DNA of 64,000 nt from assembly GCA_001304015.1 (NCBI GenBank), contig LJUY01000001.1, forward strand, positions 1 to 64,000. Direction: 5' to 3'. The notes below the pieces were generated by a model. That model had not been told where the DNA came from. It did no database searches and was given only the letters and a program-made list of their open reading frames with translations. Every line of letters starts with the position of its first letter. The stretch's first letter is position 1. The stretch is from a candidate division Zixibacteria bacterium SM23_81. GTDB taxonomy: Bacteria; SM23-81. Positions 9,496 to 17,143 of this stretch are shown in pieces. Made by a program: the position numbers and the translations under genes.

Positions 9496-9610
9496 CTGTT
9501 AGACAAATAGTTACTCTAGTGAAGCAAATTAGAGACAAGTACTTTATAGAATTATATATCTTGCTTTCATACAACTAATTATATCAATGCAGCGTTGGAT
9601 TTACAATCCA
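9496..9610 (+). promoter_or_regulatory. conserved promoter/operator region, copy B
   Basis: Second copy of the region found before the methyltransferase gene. It keeps GAAGCAAATT (9521-9530), and TTGGATTTACAATCCA (9595-9610), where TACAAT replaces the TATAAT of copy A inside the same TGGATT/AATCCA inverted repeat. Spacing between the two conserved blocks is identical in both copies. The HNH start lies about 50 bases downstream. This suggests one regulator acts on both transcription units. Confidence 0.5.
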
Positions 9611-9661
9611 CTACACTATGTTTCTGGTTTGCTAGCTCCCCGGCTATAAAGTGGAGGTACT

Positions 9662-11236
9662 ATGAGCTTCTCTCCTGAGGTGCGCAAGCAGGTTCTTGTT
9701 GCAGCAGCTCGTCATTGCTGCGTCTGTCATCGTTATAAGGGAGTTAAGATAGAGGTACACCACATAGTGCAAGAATCTCAGGGAGGGTCTAACGGTTCTG
9801 AAAACGCGATTGCTCTCTGCTTTGATTGTCATGCTGACGCTGGTCATTATAATCCAAAGCATCCACGTGGCATAAGATACTCACCAGAGGAACTAAGGGC
9901 AGCTAGGGATAGGTGGTTCCAAGTCGTGCAGCAGAACAAGATTCTGACGCCTACTGACTTAGACGTTTTGTACTGCCGTTACCTCATTTGCAGAAGTTTA
10001 GGAATTCTGGAAGAAGTATGTAGGTCGGATTTTTCAAAAATACCAGTCACAAATGCTATGCTCGTGGCAAACAATGTTCTCCAATTTCAGTGTTCAATCG
10101 TTCGGTCCAATCCATATAATTTCAATATTGCTGCTGAGCAGGGAAATATCTTCCCAACCAAAGAAGAATACCTTAAAGTGAACCCAGATGCATGTGTTAT
10201 AGACAAAAAGGACTCAGAGTTTCCCTATTATGAAGCTATTAGAATTCCTAATAAAGAGGAATTTTTAGCGGAATTGGGGGACACCCACCCATTGAAGCAA
10301 AAGCTAATAAGCGGCGAAATACAAATAGAGAACTTTGCTCGGGTCCTTTTGTTTAAACAGGAATGCGGTGAGGGGACGCCCTTTTTTCAAGAGGACTTTT
10401 TCATACGTCCAATATGGACAGTTTTTTTAGCGGCAAGTAATATCTCAAATTGCTATCTCAAACTTAAATCGCTAGAAGGATCTATCGACACAGGATCGAC
10501 ACCCTCGCTTCGAGCCTTTTCTGATAGGAATTTTAGACTACGCAGTACAAAGCGCATTGAACTTCCTCCAGCTCCATTAGAGCCTGATTCGACAGTTGTC
10601 ATACCTTTACTTACTGTTTTTGGTCCATTAGGCGTTGTAAACTCATCCACCTGGTGTACTCAATCAGAGTTGTTTGATCAAGATGAAGTACGGCAAACTA
10701 GTCACATCAGCTATGAGCCGCCAGCGTTAGATTCTTTTGACTTAATTGGCCCTAGTATTCATCCAATCGGGTTCTGGGTTGAAAAAGAGGGAGCCGATCG
10801 ATTCCAGGCCATGCACGAGTTGGACTTGAGCAACGTTTATACCCTGGATAGATCATGGGCGGCTGGTAGTTGCCCTCATGTTTTCTTTTTAAATACCAAG
10901 AAGGGGATATGTGAGTACTTTGGAGAAATTTTAGTGGGCTCTCAAGGAGAGTTTGGCCAGACGACTATCAAAGTGCCTAAACAATTTGACACAATGATTA
11001 TTGTTGAATTGGAGAAAGAGGAAGCTTACATCCATAGAATACTGGTGGACAAATCTCAGGTCCTGAAAAGAGTAATCTTAAGGGAAGGTGAAACAGTTCG
11101 AGTTAGGGGCGTTCAAGGGCAGCTTATCACTGTAGAGGGTTTTTATATTTCGCATAGCCAGGATGTGCACCTTAGACCAGATCCCCGTTGGCGAAACGAG
11201 CTTGTATCAGAATACATGTATGCCAAGAGAATATAG
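9662..11236 (+). CDS. HNH endonuclease-domain protein with large unknown C-terminal region
   Basis: Residues 10-75 form a zinc-stabilised HNH nuclease domain: CxxC (CVC near 19-22), the catalytic-type HHI (near 34), an Asn-Ala-Ile stretch, and a second CxxCH followed by GHYN. HNH enzymes nick or cut DNA using a beta-beta-alpha metal fold. The remaining 430 residues are mixed alpha/beta with no motif I recognise; they could sense or bind targets. GGAGGT lies four to five bases before ATG 9662. It has its own promoter region (copy B) that matches the methyltransferase promoter, and an intrinsic terminator follows. A role in the same defence cluster is inference. Confidence 0.72.
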   Translation: MSFSPEVRKQVLVAAARHCCVCHRYKGVKIEVHHIVQESQGGSNGSENAIALCFDCHADAGHYNPKHPRGIRYSPEELRAARDRWFQVVQQNKILTPTDLDVLYCRYLICRSLGILEEVCRSDFSKIPVTNAMLVANNVLQFQCSIVRSNPYNFNIAAEQGNIFPTKEEYLKVNPDACVIDKKDSEFPYYEAIRIPNKEEFLAELGDTHPLKQKLISGEIQIENFARVLLFKQECGEGTPFFQEDFFIRPIWTVFLAASNISNCYLKLKSLEGSIDTGSTPSLRAFSDRNFRLRSTKRIELPPAPLEPDSTVVIPLLTVFGPLGVVNSSTWCTQSELFDQDEVRQTSHISYEPPALDSFDLIGPSIHPIGFWVEKEGADRFQAMHELDLSNVYTLDRSWAAGSCPHVFFLNTKKGICEYFGEILVGSQGEFGQTTIKVPKQFDTMIIVELEKEEAYIHRILVDKSQVLKRVILREGETVRVRGVQGQLITVEGFYISHSQDVHLRPDPRWRNELVSEYMYAKRI

Positions 11237-11324
11237 CTTGCAAAGAAAAATATTTAGATAGAGAGGCATTAAACCACCGATTTTATATTCTTGGGATTGA
11301 AGCTACAAAGGCAGTAGACAATTC

Positions 11325-11366
11325 AAAAGGTAGAACCTTTCTTGTAAGTGGTTCTACCTTTTTTAT
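11325..11366 (+). terminator. intrinsic terminator, probably bidirectional
   Basis: A perfect stem AAAAGGTAGAACC (11325-11337) and GGTTCTACCTTTT (11350-11362) with a 12-base loop. A T-run follows on the plus strand and the A-run precedes it, so it can stop transcripts from both the HNH gene and the leftward XRE gene. Confidence 0.85.
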
Positions 11367-11436
11367 ATGTGTGAAATAGCTTTTACTCTGCCCATATCTT
11401 CAATAAACCACAGACAAGTCACGAAATATCCGTAAA

Positions 11437-12009
11437 TTACTCACCTCTTTTTTTATGCTCCTTAAAATTCTTCTCAAGTTCATGCATAACAATCTCCTTC
11501 AAATTCTTCATGTCACGGTCTATAAGGGCAGCCCTATCCCTATAATCCTTCTCGGTTGGACCAATTTCACTAAAAGCTTGTTTTACTGTAAGCATAAAGC
11601 TTTCCTTAAGGCTATCCACAATTGGTTCCTTATGGTCCTTTAGCCATTCCCTAACGATATTTTCCATAGACATTTCCGAATGAGGGACAGCAAGGAAACA
11701 TAGAAAACTATTGAGCATCTTTCTTTGATTTTCGGGTAATGTACTATAGACCTGTAAGAGAAAGTTAGCAGTCTTATCGGACTGTAAGATGGCGTGTGGG
11801 CTAAGACTAAAGGCTGGATTCACCAAGTAGTCAATTGGCACATCCAATGCTTCTGCCAGCCTCTTCAATGATTCTATCCTAAGACCCTTGACTTGTCCGC
11901 TTTCAATTCGGGAGATAGTAGCTTGAGCAATGCCTGCTTTTTTAGCTAGCTGCTTTTGATTCATCTTGCGTTTAAGTCTTAACTTCAAAACTCTAGATCC
12001 TATCAACAT
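11437..12009 (-). CDS. XRE-family transcriptional regulator
   Basis: A 190-residue protein. Residues 5-65 are a Cro/CI-type helix-turn-helix (RLKRKMNQKQLAKKAG, then IAQATISRIESGQ) with the usual C-terminal hydrophobic helix. The rest is helical, probably for dimerisation, and has no protease-like CI tail. GGGAGG precedes the ATG on the minus strand. It is divergent from the excisionase/terminase-like operon, with near-perfect promoters facing both ways, as in a prophage or integrative-element repressor. Its operators are probably in the 12,010-12,180 gap; I could not identify them by eye. Confidence 0.85.
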   Translation of the reverse strand: MLIGSRVLKLRLKRKMNQKQLAKKAGIAQATISRIESGQVKGLRIESLKRLAEALDVPIDYLVNPAFSLSPHAILQSDKTANFLLQVYSTLPENQRKMLNSFLCFLAVPHSEMSMENIVREWLKDHKEPIVDSLKESFMLTVKQAFSEIGPTEKDYRDRAALIDRDMKNLKEIVMHELEKNFKEHKKRGE

Positions 12010-12059
12010 TGCTAATCCTCCCAGAATTTATTTGTTTTGATATACAATTTCTAAAAATA

Positions 12060-12088
12060 AATATACCACCACTACATATAAATGTCAA
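12060..12088 (-). promoter_or_regulatory. sigma70 promoter for the XRE gene
   Basis: On the minus strand, TTGACA (12088-12083), a 17-base spacer and TATATT (12065-12060) lie about 50 bases upstream of the XRE start codon. This is a consensus -35 with a 5/6 -10. Confidence 0.75.
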
Positions 12089-12145
12089 GAAGTATTTTTT
12101 AGATAGCCGTAACTTTCTGAAAGCTGAAGATATAGAAAAAGGGGC

Positions 12146-12174
12146 TTGACAATAGATTGATGTGATATTATATT
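12146..12174 (+). promoter_or_regulatory. sigma70 promoter for the rightward operon
   Basis: TTGACA (12146-12151), a 17-base spacer and TATATT (12169-12174). It is the same element combination as the divergent XRE promoter, with facing -35 boxes about 58 bases apart. It would drive the winged-helix and excisionase-like genes through a leader of roughly 360 bases. Confidence 0.75.
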
Positions 12175-12179
12175 CTTTT

Positions 12180-12541
12180 TGAGCTCACCTCAATTTATCG
12201 CTGCAAAGGCCGTTTCTACGTGAAAAAACCTACGATTGGTATTAGACTTTTGGCCAAGATCATCACTTGAGCAGTACCCAAGGGTTAGCTTTGGAAGATA
12301 AACGGATTGGACCCCACTTCTACTTTCTTATAGGTCCTGGCTGAGGAAACAACCTATCGTCCTTAAAGCGATCTTATTAGTAGCTGCTATACTAAAAAGT
12401 CAGCTTGTTCTAGACCTCAAAGCAAGGCAGAAACTAGCGGTTCTATAAATAAAAAGAGGGTGAAAGAATCCGGCAAATTCTATTGTCGATGAAGAAACCG
12501 ATACATGAATAATCGGAGTGCCAATTGAGGTGAACCACCAA
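12180..12541 (+). other. long untranslated leader, nothing recognised
   Basis: About 360 bases between the rightward promoter and the first plausible start. I see no reading frame with a ribosome-binding site, no tRNA and no riboswitch that I recognise. It may hold a structured or attenuating leader, or a gene too decayed to identify. Confidence 0.35.
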
Positions 12542-13225
12542 ATGCTAGGAACGGGTTTCGTTCCCATGGAGCGGAAACATTTGGATTGTGTCAAACCACT
12601 GAACAGGAAACCTGGCAAAGACGTATGCCAGCCACCTTGTCCTTGGGGTTTATGGCAGGTTGCTCATTATTGGGCTGATTGCAGAGCGGGCCTTTTCATA
12701 GCAACAATACCAGATATGGCTCGTGAGTTTGGGTGTGGCACTTCGAGTCTTAAGCGATCACTGCAACCTTTGTTTCAACATCGATGTCTGATACGGCTGT
12801 TTCCTAAAAAATGTCTAATATTCATAAATGAGTTTCCCATTATCCGCAATAAAAAGCTCTATCACTTGAGGCTTAAGAGAAACATCGATGGCTCATATAG
12901 TATCTATGTTGCGGATGAAAACGGTTCATATATGGACCGTGTTCTAACCGTACATAGATCATATAGGATCCGTAGAAATCGAAAAACAGACCATATATGC
13001 ACCATTTTCCCCAAACAAATCTTTAAACATAAAAGACTTGGATACCCTCTCAATACTTATGTTATCAATAAAGAAAATGTCAATAAAGAACCTGACCACG
13101 ACCTCTCCACCGATGATTCCTTTTCAAGATCTCGAAAACAAGAAACTATCGGTCCTGGACGGAAAGCCTTCCGTAAGGTATTGGATGATCTGGAAAGAAA
13201 AATAGAGGTGTCTGTTGATGACTAA
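12542..13225 (+). CDS. putative winged-helix DNA-binding protein of a mobile element
   Basis: A 227-residue basic protein. Residues 50-95 (an MAREFGCGTSSLKRSLQPL helix-turn-helix and a following strand pair) look like a winged helix, as in replication initiators and phage replication-module proteins. The C-terminal half is Arg/Lys-rich and low in hydrophobic core, perhaps partly disordered. ATG 12542 is preferred over GTG 12518 because GAGGTGA is eight bases upstream of it. It is the first gene after the rightward promoter. No catalytic motif is seen, and it could also be a degraded gene. Confidence 0.45.
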   Translation: MLGTGFVPMERKHLDCVKPLNRKPGKDVCQPPCPWGLWQVAHYWADCRAGLFIATIPDMAREFGCGTSSLKRSLQPLFQHRCLIRLFPKKCLIFINEFPIIRNKKLYHLRLKRNIDGSYSIYVADENGSYMDRVLTVHRSYRIRRNRKTDHICTIFPKQIFKHKRLGYPLNTYVINKENVNKEPDHDLSTDDSFSRSRKQETIGPGRKAFRKVLDDLERKIEVSVDD

Positions 13226-13285
13226 TTGTCTTCAGTTCATAAAACCAATAGCCAGATATTAATTCTAATTTCTTTCTAAAAGCAA

Positions 13286-13480
13286 ATGGAAAAACGTCTC
13301 CTGACCATAAAGGAACTCAGCGAATACATCGGCTATTCTCCGACGAGTATCCGCAGGATGATCGCTAGGCGCCAGATTCCCTTTGTTTACAGTCCTGGTG
13401 GCAGCTATCGCTTCGATGTGCGGAGAATTGACCAATGGATACAGGAATATAGCATGAAGGCCGATATGGACCTAAAATAA
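13286..13480 (+). CDS. excisionase-like / MerR-type small DNA-binding protein
   Basis: 64 residues, essentially one winged helix: LTIKELSEYIGYSPTSIRRM, then RRQIPFVYSPGGSYRF, a layout typical of excisionase-family (Xis, 'helix-turn-helix domain 17') proteins. Such proteins steer tyrosine recombinases toward excision or act as small regulators. A tyrosine recombinase lies 8 kb downstream. The ribosome-binding site is weak. Confidence 0.7.
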   Translation: MEKRLLTIKELSEYIGYSPTSIRRMIARRQIPFVYSPGGSYRFDVRRIDQWIQEYSMKADMDLK

Positions 13481-13504
13481 CGAAATGGTTTTAGGTGATG
13501 AAAA

Positions 13505-13918
13505 ATGGGTGATATATCCCGAATAAAGAAGCTGCCTCAAAAACGCATGGATGCTATCGTAGCCCTTCTTTCCCACCGGTCCGTTGGCGAGGCGGCTCAA
13601 GCTGTGGGAATCGGTGAGACGACCTTGTATCGCTGGCTCCAGGATTCTGTATTCCAAGAGGCATATCGAGATGCAAAATTTGAGGTCGTCCAGCAGGCCC
13701 TCTCCCAATTGCAACAGACCTGTGGTGAAGCCGCTGATGTCCTCCGTGAGATTATGAAGGATCAAGAGGTACCTCCATACACACGAGTTGTTGCAGCGAG
13801 AACCATACTGGAGACCTCTATAAGGGCCGTGGAGATAGACACCCTGGTAGCTCGGATAGAGAAGTTAGAGCAGTTTATTGAAGAGCAGACGCCAGACCTA
13901 TCGAAGTACAGAAAATGA
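13505..13918 (+). CDS. terminase small-subunit-like helix-turn-helix protein
   Basis: 137 residues. The N-terminal 60 form a homeodomain-like helix-turn-helix (SVGEAAQAVG, then GETTLYRWLQD) as in phBC6A51-type phage terminase small subunits. A long helical segment and a C-terminal coiled coil follow (residues 105-130). No large terminase subunit or capsid gene is present in the window, so it may be a relic or serve as a regulator in a phage-satellite-like element. It starts 24 bases after the excisionase-like gene and overlaps the next gene by four bases. Confidence 0.55.
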   Translation: MGDISRIKKLPQKRMDAIVALLSHRSVGEAAQAVGIGETTLYRWLQDSVFQEAYRDAKFEVVQQALSQLQQTCGEAADVLREIMKDQEVPPYTRVVAARTILETSIRAVEIDTLVARIEKLEQFIEEQTPDLSKYRK

Positions 13919-14223
13919 AAAGCACACAGAGGCTTAAAAGCAAAATAAGCAAGTTAGAGGAGAGAACGGGAATTAAGCGCCCTCCAGAGATTCCCGCTGA
14001 AGATTGTTTTCACACCCTTCAGGGCTCGCCAGAGGAAGTTGAAGCGGAGATGGAGAAGCGGAAGGCAGAGCTGGTGGAGAAATACGGTCCCCGTGTTCTG
14101 AGGATGCTTGTGTTTGTGACCATAAGCGAACGAGGAGCAACGGAGAGAGTGGATTTGCACGACCGGTCAGTGACAATCCATTATGGTGGAGGAAATGAGA
14201 CAGAAGAGAAATCTACACAGTAA
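13915..14223 (+). CDS. small coiled-coil protein, unknown (tandem paralogue 1)
   Basis: 102 residues. The N-terminal pattern LKSKISKLEERTG...PPEIP and the later EAEMEKRKAELVEKYG recur in the next gene, so the two are tandem duplicates. The protein is charged and probably helical, with a short beta end. The start overlaps the stop of the terminase-like gene (ATGA), which argues for translational coupling. The function is unknown; the neighbours suggest a mobile-element accessory protein. Confidence 0.55.
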   Translation: MKSTQRLKSKISKLEERTGIKRPPEIPAEDCFHTLQGSPEEVEAEMEKRKAELVEKYGPRVLRMLVFVTISERGATERVDLHDRSVTIHYGGGNETEEKSTQ

Positions 14224-14464
14224 AATTACAAAACTTGAAAGGCGGGTGGGAATGAGAGGTCCTATGGAGATTCCTCCTGGAGTTCAAACGGTCTACTTCT
14301 TCGACCAGAAGGAAGGCCAGTCTGATGAAGAAATTGAGGCTAAGATCAAAAGGCAAAAGGCTGAGCTTGCTGAGAAATACGGGGAAAGGATTATAAGCAA
14401 GCTCCACTTTATTGTGTTTGAGAATGTGAGTTCTGATCGTGAAAAACCTCAGCAAGCTCTCTGA
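14183..14464 (+). CDS. small coiled-coil protein, unknown (tandem paralogue 2)
   Basis: 93 residues, homologous to the preceding product: LHSKITKLERRVG...PMEIP and EAKIKRQKAELAEKYGERI align with it. It overlaps the end of paralogue 1 by about 40 bases in another frame. ATG 14195 is an alternative start. It is the last gene of the rightward operon. No function is recognised. Confidence 0.5.
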   Translation: MVEEMRQKRNLHSKITKLERRVGMRGPMEIPPGVQTVYFFDQKEGQSDEEIEAKIKRQKAELAEKYGERIISKLHFIVFENVSSDREKPQQAL

Positions 14465-14692
14465 ACAATAGAGCATGGGATACTTAATCCGACGCCCTTT
14501 CCATGTAGCCGCTTGATTTATAGGGGGATAGGGGAGGGGTGATGGGGCTTGCTACCAATTTGCTTCAAAACAATTGGCTTATCTTCACGCGCTCTATTCG
14601 TATAATTGATAGTTAACAGGGCAGATATACAGAGCAGCAGAGAAATTTCTAACAATTTGCTTCGGAAATCTCTGAATATGTCCAATTTTGTC
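14465..14692. other. gene-free stretch with two inverted copies of a 10-base motif
   Basis: No gene is seen. AATTTGCTTC, the reverse complement of the GAAGCAAATT found in promoter copies A and B, occurs at 14557-14566 and 14654-14663. The first sits in CCAATT...AATTGG symmetry. The second lies between AGAGAAATTTC and GGAAATCTCT, a near-palindrome. These may be protein-binding sites of the element. Confidence 0.4.
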
Positions 14693-14721
14693 TTGACAAA
14701 TTTATAAGCGTATGTTAAGAT
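14693..14721 (+). promoter_or_regulatory. sigma70-like promoter for the first secreted protein
   Basis: TTGACA (14693-14698), a 17-base spacer and TAAGAT (14716-14721), about 115 bases before the start codon at 14838. The -35 is consensus; the -10 is moderate. Confidence 0.6.
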
Positions 14722-14837
14722 AGTTTTGCAAGAGGTAAACTTATATATCCATTGATAGATAAAAAATTAGATTTATAAATTTGACCAACAAAGAAGTAAA
14801 CCCAAAGGTGAAGAATAGCCTTCGATGGAGGAAAAAT

Positions 14838-16991
14838 ATGATGCAAAACGCGAAAACCTGGTATAGGAACCTTCGACTGATAACCTTAAGTTTAGTGACC
14901 TTTATTCTTGCTGCTTCAGCATTCAACGCGGTATCAGTCCATGTGTTAGTAGCTGCCCCAGCATCGCTTGTCTCTGTAAACGAAGACAGTGCTTATTTTC
15001 ACTTGTACGATGTTATGGATAAATACCATTACACCTTTGATGTCTACACTGATAGAGATGCAGCAGGTAATCATTTCCATCCCACGGGTTGGTATAATGG
15101 AAGTGAGAACCTAGATTTTGACAGCAATTGGAGAGACAATCCCCACTCGGAGTGCAGTTGCATAAAGATCAGTTGGAATGGTCAACCCGGCGATGATGGA
15201 TGGCGGTGGAACGGTGTCATGTGGCAAGAGCCTGAGGACAACTGGACTGGAGGTATTGGTCTTGGCTATAATCTTACTGGAGCCACAAAATTAACGTTTT
15301 ACGCAAGAACAGATGATCCTGAACTAAGGGTGATCTTCTTGGTTGGTTATCCTGATGGCAGTTCGGGAGAGGTCCGTGATACTCTCAATCTGAGTACCAC
15401 TTGGACCAAATATGAGATGGATCTATCTGGAAGAGATCTTTCAGATATTTGTGGTGGATTTGCATGTATTTTTACTGATGTCCTAGATCCGGGTCCTCAC
15501 GGGTGCACCTTTTATTTAGACGATATACGATACGACTTGCCCCGTCCAGATTCTTTAAGATTCCTTTTAAGCTACCAGACGGACTGCTCCACTAACGATA
15601 AATTCTGGGCGATTAATCAGGCGTACACTTATGATAATGCTTTAGCAATGCTTGCCCTGCTGGCGAGAGGATATGAAGAGGACTTAAGGAGGGCGAGAAT
15701 CATTGGAGACGCTTTCAGGTTCGCGCAGGAGAACGACCGTTTTTTCTCCGACGGCCGTCTCCGGAACGCGTATTCAGCTGGTGATGTAGCGGATCACGTA
15801 ACCGGAGAGGTGCGATTACCAGGCTGGTGGGATGACGATAGCTTAAGCTGGTACGAAGACTCTTACCAGGTGGGTACCTATACGGGTGAGATGGCATGGG
15901 TCATCACTGCTTGGTTAAGCTACGACCAACACACAGGGGGATCTCGTTATCTGAATTCTGCAGAAGCTTTGGCTCAATGGATCTATGACTATTGTTATGA
16001 CTCTACTGGCATATCTGGATATGCTGGAGGATACACCGGTCCGGATACTGAACCTAAAAAAGAAGTATGGAAATCGACAGAACACAACGCAGATGTCTAT
16101 GTGGCCTTCACACGCCTATGCGCGGCAACCGCGGATACTATATGGGCCCAGAGGGCTGAAACGGCTTGGAAATTTGTTGAGGAGCTGTGGGATTCTTCTT
16201 CTTGTCATTTTTGGACTGGGACAGAGGATAGCGTAAACATCAATTATTTTTCCCCTCTAGATGCCCAAACTTTTACGTTGCTATCCTCGCTTGATACCAG
16301 CGCCTATGGTCAAGGGATATCATGGGCAGAAGATAGCTGTAAAGTTGATACCTCAGGATATCAGGGATTCCATTTTAGCACGATTCGGGACGGCATATGG
16401 TGGGAAGGAACTGCTCAGATGTGTTGCGCCTTTCAAGTTAAGGGTGAAAGTACTGAATCGGATGCTTTTTTGAACCAGCTACGTAATTGGCAGGCTTCGG
16501 CTCCGAACGGGAATGGAATGGGTATTATCGCTGCTTTTCCTGACAGCATCTGGACAGGTATCACAAGAGAATGGGGCGGATGGTTCTATCACGATAGACT
16601 CCATGTTGGAGCAACCTCATGGTATCTCTTCGCCGAGAGAAATTATAACCCTTACTGGCATAAACCAACAACAGTAGCTGTGGAAGATAATATATCCCCA
16701 TTGCCTCATAATCCACAGTTTAATCTTCATCAGAATTACCCAAATCCGTTTAATCCAGTTACGACTATATCATATGAAATTTCAAAAGCGAGCCACGTTA
16801 ATGTAACGCTCTATAATATCATTGGGGAAAAAGTGATTACACTCGTAGATGGAATACATCCGCCTGGAGTATATTGCGTTAATTGGGATGGAAAAGACGA
16901 AATAGGACGGTCAGTTTCCGCTGGAGTGTACTTTTGTTGTCTTTCTTCAGGGGCTTTCTCACAGGAGCGTAAGATGTTGTTGTTGAGATAA
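14838..16991 (+). CDS. secreted protein with carbohydrate-binding-like and alpha-toroid domains and a T9SS-type sorting domain
   Basis: 717 residues. A Lys/Arg-containing start and hydrophobic stretch (about residues 12-35) give a signal peptide. Residues 60-240 look like a jelly-roll carbohydrate-binding domain (ends ...CTFYLDDIRYD). Residues 250-610 are rich in Trp and in alternating helices, like an (alpha/alpha)6 glycosidase toroid; no catalytic pair is certain. The last 80 residues carry LHQNYPNPFNPVTTISYEI and end in KMLLLR, the sorting signal or FlgD-like Ig module. ATG 14838 is chosen because GGAGG (14827-14831) is six bases upstream; TTG 14781 would bury the signal peptide. It probably acts at the surface on polysaccharide, which is inference. 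Confidence 0.72.
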   Translation: MMQNAKTWYRNLRLITLSLVTFILAASAFNAVSVHVLVAAPASLVSVNEDSAYFHLYDVMDKYHYTFDVYTDRDAAGNHFHPTGWYNGSENLDFDSNWRDNPHSECSCIKISWNGQPGDDGWRWNGVMWQEPEDNWTGGIGLGYNLTGATKLTFYARTDDPELRVIFLVGYPDGSSGEVRDTLNLSTTWTKYEMDLSGRDLSDICGGFACIFTDVLDPGPHGCTFYLDDIRYDLPRPDSLRFLLSYQTDCSTNDKFWAINQAYTYDNALAMLALLARGYEEDLRRARIIGDAFRFAQENDRFFSDGRLRNAYSAGDVADHVTGEVRLPGWWDDDSLSWYEDSYQVGTYTGEMAWVITAWLSYDQHTGGSRYLNSAEALAQWIYDYCYDSTGISGYAGGYTGPDTEPKKEVWKSTEHNADVYVAFTRLCAATADTIWAQRAETAWKFVEELWDSSSCHFWTGTEDSVNINYFSPLDAQTFTLLSSLDTSAYGQGISWAEDSCKVDTSGYQGFHFSTIRDGIWWEGTAQMCCAFQVKGESTESDAFLNQLRNWQASAPNGNGMGIIAAFPDSIWTGITREWGGWFYHDRLHVGATSWYLFAERNYNPYWHKPTTVAVEDNISPLPHNPQFNLHQNYPNPFNPVTTISYEISKASHVNVTLYNIIGEKVITLVDGIHPPGVYCVNWDGKDEIGRSVSAGVYFCCLSSGAFSQERKMLLLR

Positions 16992-17143
16992 ATTGGTAAC
17001 CAATGTATTTTCAAAAAGTAGTTATCATTTGGGGAACTGTCTTCGGATATATTCAGAAACCTCATAAATGATCATCATATTTTTTTAGCAATTGGTCGTG
17101 AGCAATGAAAACAGAAATCGCCAATAAATAAGGAGAATAATTC

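Noticed and set aside
9594-9612. tRNA-like anticodon stem-loop (TTGGATTTACAATCCA with loop TTTACAA)
   Set aside because: No matching D-arm, T-arm or acceptor stem surrounds it in either copy; an operator over a -10 box explains both copies better.
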